38,888 nucleotides of DNA from QHYU01 sp041493955 (GTDB lineage: Bacteria; Acidobacteriota; Terriglobia; Acidiferrales; UBA7541): positions 1 to 38,888 of the forward strand of contig JBGPZW010000010.1 in the NCBI GenBank assembly GCA_041493955.1. Reading direction: 5' to 3'. The notes beneath the pieces are model-generated. The model saw only the letters and a program-made list of their open reading frames with translations. It made no database searches and was not told the DNA's origin. The position numbers and the translations under genes are program-made. Each line of letters starts with the position of its first letter. The first letter of the stretch is position 1. This document shows positions 15,224 to 23,624 of this stretch, piece after piece.

Positions 15224-16242
15224 GCGCAGACCTGGGCCGCCTGGTGGACCTGGTCGAGACTTTTCCGAAGCAGACCATCGCCCTGCTGGGCGATTTCGTG
15301 GCTGACGAGTTTACCTTCGGAGAAATCTCCCGAGTCTCTCGCGAAGCTCCGGTGCTGATCCTGCGTCATCGCGAGACCCAGCTCGTGCCCGGGGGTGGCG
15401 CGAATGCCGCGAATAATCTGGCGGACCTCGGGGCTCGGGTGTTGGCGGTCGCGGCGGTGGGCGACGACGCGGCGGGCCGCGCGCTGGTGGATTACTTCCG
15501 GCGCAAGAGCGTGGACACCTCGGGTGTGGTGCGCGTTCCCGGCTGGACCACGCCGACCAAGTCGCGGTTCCTGGCGGGCTGGTCGCATGGCACGCGACAA
15601 CAGGTTCTGCGCGTGGACCACGAGCCTGCCGGCGAGTTGCCCGCGCGCGTGCGCTCAGCGCTGGTGCGCAAGGCTCGCGAGCGCGTGCGGCGCGCCGGGG
15701 CGCTGCTGGTCTCCGACTATGGCTGCGGGGTGGTCACGCCGGGGCTGGTGCGGCGTCTGGGCGGGAGAGTTGTCACGCTCGATTCGCGATTTGCGCTGCT
15801 TGACTACCGGGGAACGGGCATAACCGCGGCCACGCCGAACGAATCGGAACTCGAGGCGCTGCATGGCACGCGCATCGGTCAGGACACCGCGGCGCTTGAG
15901 CGGCTCGCCGGGCGTACGCTACGGCGGTTGAAGCTCGAAGCCCTGGTGGTGACGCGCGGCAAGGATGGCATGGTGGTGTTCGAGCCGCGCCGCAGGCCGC
16001 ACTACATCCCGGTCTTCGGCACCGACCAGGTGGCCGATGTAACCGGCGCGGGCGATACGGTCATCGCCGCGTTCACGCTGGCACTGGCCGCCGGCGCCAC
16101 GTTTGTCGAGGCGGCGCATCTGGCGAACTATGCTGGCGGGATCGTGGTGATGAAACGCGGGACGGCTACGGTCACGCGCCGGGAATTGCTCGCGGCAATT
16201 CGGAGCGACGTCACCCGCCAGCCGGCGGAAACCCCGCGTTGA
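15220..16242 (+). CDS. hldA: D-glycero-beta-D-manno-heptose-7-phosphate kinase
   Basis: PfkB-family sugar kinase equivalent to the N-terminal domain of HldE (RfaE1), producing the 1,7-bisphosphate that GmhB then dephosphorylates. It has 340 residues. LLGDFVADEF near the start and PGGGANAANNLADLGA bind the sugar. ATPNESELEALHG follows, and the ATP/anion-hole motif DVTGAGDT lies near residue 277, with its Asp as catalytic base. GTG is the start because it overlaps the gmhB stop (GTGA) and upstream residues are not conserved. The kinase is separate from the nucleotidyltransferase that follows after 12 nt, unlike the fused HldE of enterics. Confidence 0.94.
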   Translation: MSADLGRLVDLVETFPKQTIALLGDFVADEFTFGEISRVSREAPVLILRHRETQLVPGGGANAANNLADLGARVLAVAAVGDDAAGRALVDYFRRKSVDTSGVVRVPGWTTPTKSRFLAGWSHGTRQQVLRVDHEPAGELPARVRSALVRKARERVRRAGALLVSDYGCGVVTPGLVRRLGGRVVTLDSRFALLDYRGTGITAATPNESELEALHGTRIGQDTAALERLAGRTLRRLKLEALVVTRGKDGMVVFEPRRRPHYIPVFGTDQVADVTGAGDTVIAAFTLALAAGATFVEAAHLANYAGGIVVMKRGTATVTRRELLAAIRSDVTRQPAETPR

Positions 16243-16254
16243 TCGCCCGGTCGC

Positions 16255-16743
16255 ATGAATACTCGCGATAAAATCCTCCCCCGCGAGGCGCTGCAGCAGC
16301 GGCTCGCCCAGCACCGGCGGCGCAAAGAGAAAATCGTGTTTGCGAACGGCTGTTTCGACCTGCTGCACGTCGGCCATATCCGCTATCTCGAGGGCGCGCG
16401 ACGCGAAGGGGATGTGCTGGTGGTCGGGGTCAATTCGGACGCGAGCGAACGGCTGCTGAAGGGTGAGGGCCGCCCGATCCTGCCGGCCGAGGCCCGTGCA
16501 GAGCTGGTTGCGGCGCTGGCTGCGGTGGATTATGTGGTGATCTTCGACGAGCCCAACGTCGAAGCCCTGCTCACGGCGTTGCGTCCCGACGTCCACGCCA
16601 AGGGCACCGATTACACCGCAGAGACCGTGCCGGAGCGGGAGCTGGCCGCGCGATTGGGCGTGCGTATCGCGATTGTCGGTGACCCCAAGCGGCACTCCAC
16701 GCGAGAATTTCTCGGCCGCCTCCGCGAACCCTCCAATGGTTGA
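16255..16743 (+). CDS. hldC: D-glycero-beta-D-manno-heptose 1-phosphate adenylyltransferase
   Basis: Cytidylyltransferase-fold enzyme (RfaE2) that charges heptose-1-phosphate with ATP to give ADP-heptose, the donor for WaaC and WaaF. It has 162 residues, matching the stand-alone form or the C-terminal domain of HldE. FANGCFDLLHVGHIRYLEGA contains the HxGH nucleotide motif (38-41). GVNSDASERLLKGEGRPI and HAKGTDYT follow. The final segment GDPKRHSTREFL takes the place of the usual SSTR-like motif. It lies 12 nt after hldA and overlaps waaC by 8 nt. Confidence 0.94.
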   Translation: MNTRDKILPREALQQRLAQHRRRKEKIVFANGCFDLLHVGHIRYLEGARREGDVLVVGVNSDASERLLKGEGRPILPAEARAELVAALAAVDYVVIFDEPNVEALLTALRPDVHAKGTDYTAETVPERELAARLGVRIAIVGDPKRHSTREFLGRLREPSNG

Positions 16744-17749
16744 AACAGCGGACCAGCGGTTCCTCGTTGTGCGACTGGGCTCGCTGGGCGACATCGCCCA
16801 CACGCTGCCCGCGGTGGCCGCGCTCCGGGAGGCGTTCCCCGAGGCGCGAATCGACTGGCTCGTCGAGCGGAAGTGGGCCGCGCTGCTGGACGCGAATCCG
16901 GAATTGAACGAGGTGATTTCGCTCGACCGCGGCTCCTGGGGCGCTCTGAGGAATTGCGTCCGGCAACTCCGGGCCGCGCGCTACACCTGTGCGATCGATT
17001 TTCAGGGGCTCTACAAGTCCGCTGTTTTGGCGTACCTTTCCGGCGCGCCGCGGCGCATCGGTTTCGGGCGCAATCTTGCGCGGGAAGGCGGCGCAGCGAT
17101 GTTCTATACGCAGCGGGCTTCGCCTCCGCCGGAACACATTGTGAAGCAAAACCTGGCGCTGGCGGAATGCGCCGGCGCGCGCGGAGGCGTCTGCCGCTTT
17201 CCCCTGCGCGTGCCGGAAGAAGCTGAGGCGGAGATTGATCGCTGGCTGGCCGCGAGAGGCATCCGCGAATTCCTGGTGGTCAGCCCCGGGGGTGGCTGGC
17301 GCTCGAAGTGCTGGCCGCCCGAACGATACGGTGAACTTGGCCGCGAGCTCGAGCGGCGGCAAGGCATGCGCACGGTGGCGAACTATGGGCCCGGCGAGAG
17401 GGAACTGGCCGATGCGGTCTGCCGCGCGGCGGCTCCGGCGGCGCCCGTCTTGCTGTCCACGGAGATTCCAGAGTTGATGGCGCTGCTGCAACGCGCCACG
17501 TGCGTGGTCGCGGGCGACACGGGCCCGCTGCATCTTGCCGTGGCGCTGGGCACGCCAGTGGTCGGGCTTTACGGACCGACCGACCCGCTGCGCAACGGCC
17601 CCTATGGCTCTGCAAACGCGGTGGTGCGCAATGCGTGCCCCGCCGAAACCACATACAAACGCCGCAACGTCTATTCTCCGGCGATGCTCTCCATTACCGT
17701 CGAGCAAGTGGTGTCAGCGGTGGAGCAGAGGCTGGGGCTAGCTCGATGA
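16736..17749 (+). CDS. waaC: ADP-heptose:LPS heptosyltransferase I
   Basis: Glycosyltransferase family 9, 337 residues, expected to add the first heptose to Kdo. The N-terminus FLVVRLGSLGDIAHTLPAVA is the WaaC form; it is followed by IDWLVERKWAALLDANP and, in the donor domain, GGGWRSKCWPPERYGEL and AGDTGPLHLAVALGTPVVGLYGPTDP. The ATG at 16736 overlaps the hldC stop by 8 nt; a longer frame upstream lies wholly within hldC. The stop overlaps the next gene by 4 nt (ATGA). Confidence 0.94.
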   Translation: MVETADQRFLVVRLGSLGDIAHTLPAVAALREAFPEARIDWLVERKWAALLDANPELNEVISLDRGSWGALRNCVRQLRAARYTCAIDFQGLYKSAVLAYLSGAPRRIGFGRNLAREGGAAMFYTQRASPPPEHIVKQNLALAECAGARGGVCRFPLRVPEEAEAEIDRWLAARGIREFLVVSPGGGWRSKCWPPERYGELGRELERRQGMRTVANYGPGERELADAVCRAAAPAAPVLLSTEIPELMALLQRATCVVAGDTGPLHLAVALGTPVVGLYGPTDPLRNGPYGSANAVVRNACPAETTYKRRNVYSPAMLSITVEQVVSAVEQRLGLAR

Positions 17750-18312
17750 CCACGGCAGGCAAGGCCCGAGGCGGTCTCTGGGTACGCTGGCGCGTGCCGC
17801 TGGGCTATCCCGTGGGGCTGGCCTGCTTCTGGTTTGCGCGACCCACGCAGAGATCGCTTGCCTGGGGCGCCGCCATCGCCGCGGTGGGCGTATTGTTGCG
17901 TGCGGCGGCGGCCGGCCACCTGCGCAAGGGCGAGAGCGTGGCCACCTCGGGGCCTTATGCCTACACGCGCAACCCCCTTTACTTCGGGAGTGCGATGCTC
18001 GCGGCGGGATTCCTGGTCGCGAGCCGATCCTGGATTGCCGCCATCATTCTGTCTGCTTACTTCGCGGCGTTTTATCCCGTGGTCATGCGCCGCGAGGAGC
18101 AGGAGCTGCGCGAGCGCTACGGCCAAGCGTTTGAGGACTACGTCGCGCGCGTGCCGCGTTTCTGGCCGCGCCTGACGCCCGCCGCAGCTGGCCACGAGGG
18201 GGGCACGCGGTTTTCCTGGGCTGTTTACCGGCGAAATCGCGAGTATGAGGCGGCGCTCGGTTTTCTGGCGGGAATTGTGCTGCTCGGACTGGTGAGGTAC
18301 TGGCGCAGGTAG
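17746..18312 (+). CDS. Isoprenylcysteine carboxyl methyltransferase-like membrane protein
   Basis: Integral membrane protein of 188 residues in the ICMT/phospholipid methyltransferase superfamily. The diagnostic SGPYAYTRNPLYFGSAMLAAGF (about 63-84; GPYxxxRNPxYxG core) and the downstream EEQELRERYGQAFEDYVARVPRF form the SAM-binding C-terminal part. About four hydrophobic segments are seen. Bacteria have no prenylated CAAX proteins of the usual kind, so the substrate is unknown. Its place as last gene of the LPS operon (4-nt overlap with waaC) suggests methylation of a lipid or envelope component, which is inference. Confidence 0.85.
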   Translation: MTTAGKARGGLWVRWRVPLGYPVGLACFWFARPTQRSLAWGAAIAAVGVLLRAAAAGHLRKGESVATSGPYAYTRNPLYFGSAMLAAGFLVASRSWIAAIILSAYFAAFYPVVMRREEQELRERYGQAFEDYVARVPRFWPRLTPAAAGHEGGTRFSWAVYRRNREYEAALGFLAGIVLLGLVRYWRR

Positions 18313-18313
18313 T

Positions 18314-18574
18314 CTACTGCACGCGATAGACTTCGTTGATGAGTCGCTGGAACTTCGGCCGGTAAATCAGATCGTACACGCGTTCCTTGCCGGGGAAGAG
18401 CTGAAGCGCCATCCGGCGCGTTGCCGCCATCAGATCGTGAGCATCTTCGATGGGCATCCCGCCCTGGGCGATGACTTCGAGAGCCAGGCCGACGGCGATG
18501 CGCAGGCGGCGCATACGTCTTGATTCTTCGTCAATCTCTTCTTTGCTGGGCGTGCCTTTATTTTCGACATCCAT
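18314..18574 (-). CDS. Small hypothetical protein, 86 aa
   Basis: Unrecognised, soluble, charged and predicted all-helical: a basic helix RRMRRLRIAVGLALEVIAQGG, then EDAHDLMAATRRMALQLFPGKERVYDLIYRPKFQRLINEVY. No Cys and no metal motif. It stops 2 nt from the end of the LPS operon (convergent) and diverges from the DUF2007-like gene with a well-formed promoter between them. The weak ribosome site is compensated by a promoter placed about 10 nt before the ATG. Confidence 0.75.
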   Translation of the reverse strand: MDVENKGTPSKEEIDEESRRMRRLRIAVGLALEVIAQGGMPIEDAHDLMAATRRMALQLFPGKERVYDLIYRPKFQRLINEVYRVQ

Positions 18575-18590
18575 GAGGCTTGATGCTCTG

Positions 18591-18620
18591 TATCATAAGA
18601 GTTGCACCAGAATGCAGCAA
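18591..18620. promoter_or_regulatory. Overlapping divergent promoters
   Basis: Minus strand: TTGCTG (18615-18620), 17-nt spacer, TATGAT (18592-18597), reading into the 86-aa gene with a leader of about 10 nt. Plus strand: TATCAT at 18591-18596 can serve as the -10 box for the DUF2007-like gene, leader about 40 nt; its -35 is poor. The two -10 boxes share the heptamer TATCATA, so the two genes should compete for polymerase. Confidence 0.5.
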
Positions 18621-18641
18621 GTGGGGCGAGGAGTTCCCGAG

Positions 18642-18887
18642 ATGAAAGAAGAACCTACCCGCGAGCCGGTTGTGGTGGTGCACGAGGCCGGCACGTGGAC
18701 CGAAGCCCTGGTGATCCGCGGGCTGCTCGAAAGCGCCGGCATCGAGTCGCCGGCTTCGACCTCCACCGATCCATTCCCGATGCGCGAGCCGCCCAAGGGA
18801 ATCCATGGCGTGGAGATCCTCGTGCTTGAGTCGGAGGCCGAGGATGCCCGCCACATCATCGCTGAGTACCTAGCCGAGGCCCGCTAA
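18642..18887 (+). CDS. DUF2007-like small protein (putative signal-transducing type)
   Basis: 81 residues. The core VVVVHEAGTWTEALVIRGLLESAGIES, then a strand IHGVEILVLESEAEDARHIIAEYL, is the pattern of the DUF2007 family: a ferredoxin-like alpha/beta domain resembling PII-type signalling proteins. The true role is unknown. I chose the ATG at 18642 because GAGGAG lies 11 nt upstream and conserved sequence begins soon after. An ATG at 18612 is possible but falls in the promoter region. It converges with comEC, whose stop is 18 nt away. Confidence 0.75.
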   Translation: MKEEPTREPVVVVHEAGTWTEALVIRGLLESAGIESPASTSTDPFPMREPPKGIHGVEILVLESEAEDARHIIAEYLAEAR

Positions 18888-18904
18888 TCCAGCCGATTCA
18901 AGCC

Positions 18905-21508
18905 CTATTTTGATTCGTAGAAGGTGTGAGCCTGAACTGTCTGACCGTCACTGGAGGCGGTGATGGCGCCGTCGCGGTCGGTGCGCAGGACGCGCACGCC
19001 GGCGGCGCGGAGCCGCTCGAGCACGTCGGGATGCGGATGGCCAAAGGGGTTGGTTTCGCCCACAGAGATCGCCACCGTCCGCGGGTCCACCCCTGTGAGC
19101 CAATCGGTGCTCGTGGAAGTCTTGCTGCCGTGATGGGCCACCTTAAGGAATGTGGCGGCCAGCGGCTCGCCGTCCGCGGCGAGTTTGTGCTCGACCGGCC
19201 CTTCGATGTCGCCGGGCAGAAGCATCGCCGTGCGCCCATAGACCAGGCGCAGCACCAGGGAGTCGTTGTTCTTCGCCGTTTGCACTTCGTCGGGAGTGTC
19301 CGGCCAGAGGACCTGCCCGGCAACGCCGTCCCAGGAAAAGCCTTGGCCGCGGACCCGATGGACCACGCGCACGCCGCGTTCGCGCGCCACCTCCAGCAGC
19401 GCGCGGAAGGCGGGACTCGCGACGTCCCGGCCGACCCAAAGCTCGCGCACGCGGAAATTCTCGAGGACGGCGGCGAGGCCGCCGAGGTGGTCCTGGTGGG
19501 CATGCGTCAGCGCGACCACGTCGAGACGTTTTAGCCCGCGATGCCACAGATAGGTTGACACCACTTGTTCGCCGGTGTCGAAGCCCGTGCGCACACCGCC
19601 GAGCCGGGTGACGCCGAAGCTGCCGCCACCATCAATCAGCAAGGTGTGGCCGTCGGGAAAGGCGGCAAGGAGCGAGTCGCCCTGGCCCACATCGAGCACG
19701 GTGACTTCCAGCTTGCCGCGCTCGAGCTTCGCCGCAAACGGGTAGGTGGCGACGGCTAGGGCCAGCAGAGCCAGCGGCAAGGCCAGCAGGAGTTGCCAGC
19801 GTTTGCGGGCGGCGCGCACGGCAAAGGCCATCAGGATTACGCAGGTGAAAAACGCCGCCAGTTCACAGAGGGGCGGCTCGGGGATGCGGTACGATGCCCA
19901 GTGCCAGCGCGCGAACCACTCCACGGCCGCGACGAGCGCTCCCACCAAGGCTCCCACTGCTTTCGCGGCTGCACTCCCCAACGCCCACCAGAGGAAACTT
20001 GCGCCGAGCGCCAGAAAACCGAGGGGAACAATCAAACCGGTCAGCAACACTGCCGGAATGTTGGCCAACGGCCCGGCCAGGCTCACACGGTGGAAGTAGT
20101 AGGCCAGCATCGGCATCATGCCCAGTTGGATGGTGGCCGAGAGAAGGAAGATCTCCCAGGAACGGAGAACGAAACGGCATGGCGCGATGACGAGGGTCTC
20201 CGCATGTGAAGCAAGATGCTGCGATAGGCGCGAGGACAGCCAGTGCGCCGCGGCGCGTGCATCGAGGCGGAACTGTACTGCGCGCGGAGGGTGCGCGGCG
20301 TCGCGGGTCACGTCGCCCAAGTGATCGAGCGCGCGGAGGTAGATCCCACTCGAGCGGTCCATCCACGGTGCGGCCAGCGCGCCAATCGTCCCGAGGGTCA
20401 GAAACGAAAGCTGGAAGCTGGGGTCGGCGAGCGTGGAAGGCCGGGCTACCAGAAGGAGGAGGGCCGCCAGGGCCAGGGTATTGAGCAGCTCGACGCGCCG
20501 GAACAGCAGCCGCGAAGAAAGAAAAATGGCCGCCATCAACGCGGCGCGCAGGATGGGCGGACGATCTTCCACGACTGCGACGTAGCCAGCCAGCACCGCC
20601 AGCGTCATCAGCGTGCGGGTCAGAAGCGAGAGCCGCAGTCGGCGTCCGGCCCACAGCACGAAGCCCGCGAGCGCGGCCACATGCAGGCCGGCGATGACCA
20701 GCACGTGATACGCCGCGCCCTTCTGGAAGGCTTCGGCGCGCTCGTGGTCGACGAAGTTGCGGTCGCCAAGCAGCATGGCTCGCAACACAGCGGCGCGGTC
20801 GGGCGCAGCAGCATACATGGCGTCGAGTTGCGTGAGCAGCCGGCCGCGAACGCGTGCCAGGCGGTGCGAAAGGCCCGGCGATGGGGCGGCGAGCTTGCGA
20901 AGAAGCTCAGGGCTGCGCAACGTCCCGATGAGATGGACGTCCTCTCGTGCGAGATGCCCGCGGGCATCAAACGCGCCGGGGTTGCCGTAGTTGCGCGGCG
21001 GGTGCGCGCGTACCAAGGCTTCGACCCGGTCGCCAGCGCGGAGAGGGGCCGGCAGTTCGGAGGGCGGCTCAGCGCGAGAATTCACACCGCGGAAATCGCT
21101 GACGCGCAGCCCGCCGGTCACCGGCGTGGGGTGCCCGGCAACGTCCACTGCTTCCAGGTCCACTTCGTAGCGCAGTCCCCACGGCAGGCGAATAGGGTCC
21201 TGGCGCAACCGCCCGCGCCAACGCAAGGCTACGCTGGTGTCGAGCCGGCCCGAAGTAATCAGGTTGGCCACGTGATTCGGAGATGTCGCTGCCTGCTCCA
21301 GGCGGGCTGCTGCCGCGCCGAGGAAGACCCAGGCGAGAAGGCCGATCACAAACGTCGGCAACTCGGCGCCACGCCACAGGAAAGCCAGTCCGGCCAACAA
21401 CGAGGTCAGAGCCAGCACAAACCACACCGCCGGTTTCACAGGCTGCGGGCTTCCCAGCAGGATACCCGCAGCGAGGGCCGCGACGATCCACACGACCGGC
21501 AGTTTCAT
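18905..21508 (-). CDS. comEC: DNA internalization protein ComEC/Rec2
   Basis: Inner-membrane channel for single-stranded DNA uptake in natural transformation. 867 residues and all three expected parts. The N-terminal membrane and OB-like DUF4131 region (1-210) includes RWRGRLRQDPIRLPWGLRYEV. The polytopic Competence domain (about 225-580) contains LLGDRNFVDHERAEAFQKGA and HVLVIAGLHVAALAGF. The C-terminal metallo-beta-lactamase-like domain (about 620-860) has DVGQGDSLLAAFPDG, LTHAHQDHLGGL and HHGSKTST. The ATG overlaps the stop of the upstream methyltransferase gene by 4 nt. No other competence gene is in the window. Confidence 0.96.
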   Translation of the reverse strand: MKLPVVWIVAALAAGILLGSPQPVKPAVWFVLALTSLLAGLAFLWRGAELPTFVIGLLAWVFLGAAAARLEQAATSPNHVANLITSGRLDTSVALRWRGRLRQDPIRLPWGLRYEVDLEAVDVAGHPTPVTGGLRVSDFRGVNSRAEPPSELPAPLRAGDRVEALVRAHPPRNYGNPGAFDARGHLAREDVHLIGTLRSPELLRKLAAPSPGLSHRLARVRGRLLTQLDAMYAAAPDRAAVLRAMLLGDRNFVDHERAEAFQKGAAYHVLVIAGLHVAALAGFVLWAGRRLRLSLLTRTLMTLAVLAGYVAVVEDRPPILRAALMAAIFLSSRLLFRRVELLNTLALAALLLLVARPSTLADPSFQLSFLTLGTIGALAAPWMDRSSGIYLRALDHLGDVTRDAAHPPRAVQFRLDARAAAHWLSSRLSQHLASHAETLVIAPCRFVLRSWEIFLLSATIQLGMMPMLAYYFHRVSLAGPLANIPAVLLTGLIVPLGFLALGASFLWWALGSAAAKAVGALVGALVAAVEWFARWHWASYRIPEPPLCELAAFFTCVILMAFAVRAARKRWQLLLALPLALLALAVATYPFAAKLERGKLEVTVLDVGQGDSLLAAFPDGHTLLIDGGGSFGVTRLGGVRTGFDTGEQVVSTYLWHRGLKRLDVVALTHAHQDHLGGLAAVLENFRVRELWVGRDVASPAFRALLEVARERGVRVVHRVRGQGFSWDGVAGQVLWPDTPDEVQTAKNNDSLVLRLVYGRTAMLLPGDIEGPVEHKLAADGEPLAATFLKVAHHGSKTSTSTDWLTGVDPRTVAISVGETNPFGHPHPDVLERLRAAGVRVLRTDRDGAITASSDGQTVQAHTFYESK

Positions 21509-22797
21509 TCGCGATGACTCAGGCGCACCAGCGTTTCAATGTGATAGGTCTGTGGGAAAAGATCGAACAGATGCACTTCCGTGATCTGATAGGCGCCCGA
21601 GCCGGCGGGTTGATTCCTGCCGCCGGCGAGCGTGCGCAAGTCCCGGGCGAGGGTCGCGGGATCACACGAGAGATACGCGATCCGCGGAGGTGCGAGCCGC
21701 ACCAGGTGTGCCAAGGCAGTTTCCTGAATGCCGGCGCGGGGCGGATCGAGCACCACCAGGTCGGGTGTCTCCCTCCACTCGGCAAGCAGCGATTCCACCG
21801 TGGCGTTGACGTGCTGGGCCTGCACCTTGTTCTCTTCGATGTTAGCCTGAAGATCGCGCGAGGCGGCCAGGTCGGATTCGACGCCAACGACGCGCTCAAA
21901 GCGCCGCGCCAGCGGGAGGGTGAACAATCCCACGCCGGCGAAGAGATCGAGCGCCAGCTTGCCGCGCTCCTCGGCCAGGACCGTGCGCACCAGCTCCTCG
22001 ACCAGGAAGCGGTTCACCTGGAAAAACGAGAGATGGCCGACGCGGTAGTGGCTCCCGGCGATGCCATAGTGGATAAAGCCGGGGCCGAACAATTCGTAGC
22101 GGTCTCGGTTGATATCTTGCAAGAGAATCGTCTCGACGCCCGGCAGGGCAGTGAGAAACAGGCTAGCCACGTCTTCCGGCGGGCCGTCGAAACTCTCCAA
22201 AGAGGCGTTGATCAGTACCTTTGTGTCTGCCGCGTCTGCGAACGCTTCCACTTCGCGCAGTTTCGCCGGGAGCTGGCGTTCCGCGAGCTGTTCCCGGAGC
22301 GCCGCGAGCGTTTCGGCCAGCCGGGGTGAGAGAACGGGGCACTCTTCCACGGGGCAGAGCGTGGAAGAGCCGGCCTGGAAGTAGCCGATAGCGTTCTTTG
22401 CCACCGCGCCGGCCAGGCGAATCTTCCATTGCGCGCGGTTGCGGTATCCGAAAGGCGGAGAGGCATGTGTCTCGATGGGACCGCCCCATTCGATTCCACC
22501 CAGGTGCTTGAGAGTCTCCCGGAGGATATCCGCTTTGAAGCCAAGTTGTGCATGGTAAGGGATGTGCTGATAGTGGCAGCCGCCGCAGAGGGCAAAATGC
22601 GGGCAGGGAGGCGCGACGCGCTGAGGCGAAGGGGTTAGCACCTGAGTGGCGCGCCCGCGAACGAACTTTTTCTTGCGCTCGACGGCCTCGACGGCCACGA
22701 CTTCGTCGGGCAGGACAAACGGCACAAACACAGTGTGGCCCTCGTGATGTCCCAATCCCTCGCCGCCGTACACCAGTTTTTCAATCTTGATTTCCAC
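21505..22797 (-). CDS. rlmD: 23S rRNA (uracil-C5)-methyltransferase, RlmD/RumA type
   Basis: SAM-dependent RNA 5-methyluridine methyltransferase with an N-terminal TRAM domain (residues 1-55) and an iron-sulfur cluster: CPHFALCGGC supplies Cys65, Cys71 and Cys74, and Cys148 (or 153) in LCPVEECP supplies the fourth. The Rossmann domain has DLFAGVGLFTLPLA, DPPRAG and the catalytic LSCDPATLARDL. At 430 residues it fits RlmD. Single enzymes of this family can modify U747, U1939 or both, so the exact target is uncertain. The GTG start has GAGGGA 5 nt upstream. The stop overlaps comEC by 4 nt. Confidence 0.92.
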   Translation of the reverse strand: MEIKIEKLVYGGEGLGHHEGHTVFVPFVLPDEVVAVEAVERKKKFVRGRATQVLTPSPQRVAPPCPHFALCGGCHYQHIPYHAQLGFKADILRETLKHLGGIEWGGPIETHASPPFGYRNRAQWKIRLAGAVAKNAIGYFQAGSSTLCPVEECPVLSPRLAETLAALREQLAERQLPAKLREVEAFADAADTKVLINASLESFDGPPEDVASLFLTALPGVETILLQDINRDRYELFGPGFIHYGIAGSHYRVGHLSFFQVNRFLVEELVRTVLAEERGKLALDLFAGVGLFTLPLARRFERVVGVESDLAASRDLQANIEENKVQAQHVNATVESLLAEWRETPDLVVLDPPRAGIQETALAHLVRLAPPRIAYLSCDPATLARDLRTLAGGRNQPAGSGAYQITEVHLFDLFPQTYHIETLVRLSHRE

Positions 22798-22881
22798 GAA
22801 GGTCCCTCAGGCTCCTCTTTCCGCGCGTCTTCCCGACCAGGGGGCCAGCCTCGCCGGGCCGTCCGGGAGCCGGCCGGCCAT

Positions 22882-23610
22882 TCACGTCAGATAGAAGAGG
22901 CTCAGGCGCGGCAGTTCGTAGGTCTCGAACAGGCGCTTCTGCGTGTACTGGCGTTCGAGCTGCGCCAACTGCTCCGCGGTCATTTTCCGGCGATAGGGAG
23001 CAAGCTGCCGGTCCATCTCCCGCCGGAGCGTCAGCAGCACCTCTTCGCTGGCGCCGGCGGTCAGCGCGGCGGTGAGCTTCTGCTCGAGCACAGTCAGGCG
23101 GCGTTCCAGATCCTCCAGGTCGAGTTCCGCCGGCGAATCCATCAGCGGCAGAATCTCCTCGAGTTTCCTGCGCGCTTCCTTGATTCGCGCCGCCAGGTCT
23201 GGCTGAGAAGCACGGAGCTTCGCGGCGGCACGGGCGAGGCGCTCGGCATTGCGCCGGAAAAAGCCGCGAAGTTCGTCGCGGGAGAAAGTTTCCGCGGCCG
23301 CAGCACAGCTTGCATTCTTCGGCCCGGCGCCCGCGGCGGCTTCCTTTTCTTCCTCGGCAGCGTCGAGGACGGCATCCACGCAATACGCCAGGCTTTTGAG
23401 CTGTCGCCCACCAGCCGCGCGCCGTGAGCGGGAGTAGCTTTCAAAAGCGCGGTCGATGCCCTTCAGCACGGCGTGCAGGGGGATGCCGGCCTTCTGCCAG
23501 GTTTCGACGATGGCCCAGTCGAGCGGCGACACGAGCAGGTGCGCGCCGCGTTTGCGCCAGAAATATTCCTCTATCTCCGTATAGTAATTGAAATAGTTGA
23601 ACGCGCCCAT
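22882..23610 (-). CDS. Conserved-looking protein of unknown function, 242 aa
   Basis: I do not recognise the family. The distinctive N-terminus is aromatic (MGAFNYFNYYTEIEEYFWRK) and is followed by LDWAIVETWQKAGIPLHAVLKGIDRAFE, reminiscent of a small DNA- or protein-binding fold. An Ala/Glu linker (about 85-105) then leads into a long charged helical or coiled-coil region (110-215) and an unusual aromatic C-terminus (RLFETYELPRLSLFYLT). I chose the ATG at 23610 because it begins 14 nt after the coaX stop, and the longer open frame upstream is antisense-like Arg/Pro/Gly sequence within coaX. It belongs to the nadC-birA-coaX operon. Confidence 0.82.
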   Translation of the reverse strand: MGAFNYFNYYTEIEEYFWRKRGAHLLVSPLDWAIVETWQKAGIPLHAVLKGIDRAFESYSRSRRAAGGRQLKSLAYCVDAVLDAAEEEKEAAAGAGPKNASCAAAAETFSRDELRGFFRRNAERLARAAAKLRASQPDLAARIKEARRKLEEILPLMDSPAELDLEDLERRLTVLEQKLTAALTAGASEEVLLTLRREMDRQLAPYRRKMTAEQLAQLERQYTQKRLFETYELPRLSLFYLT

Positions 23611-23624
23611 GGCCGCCTGAGCGT

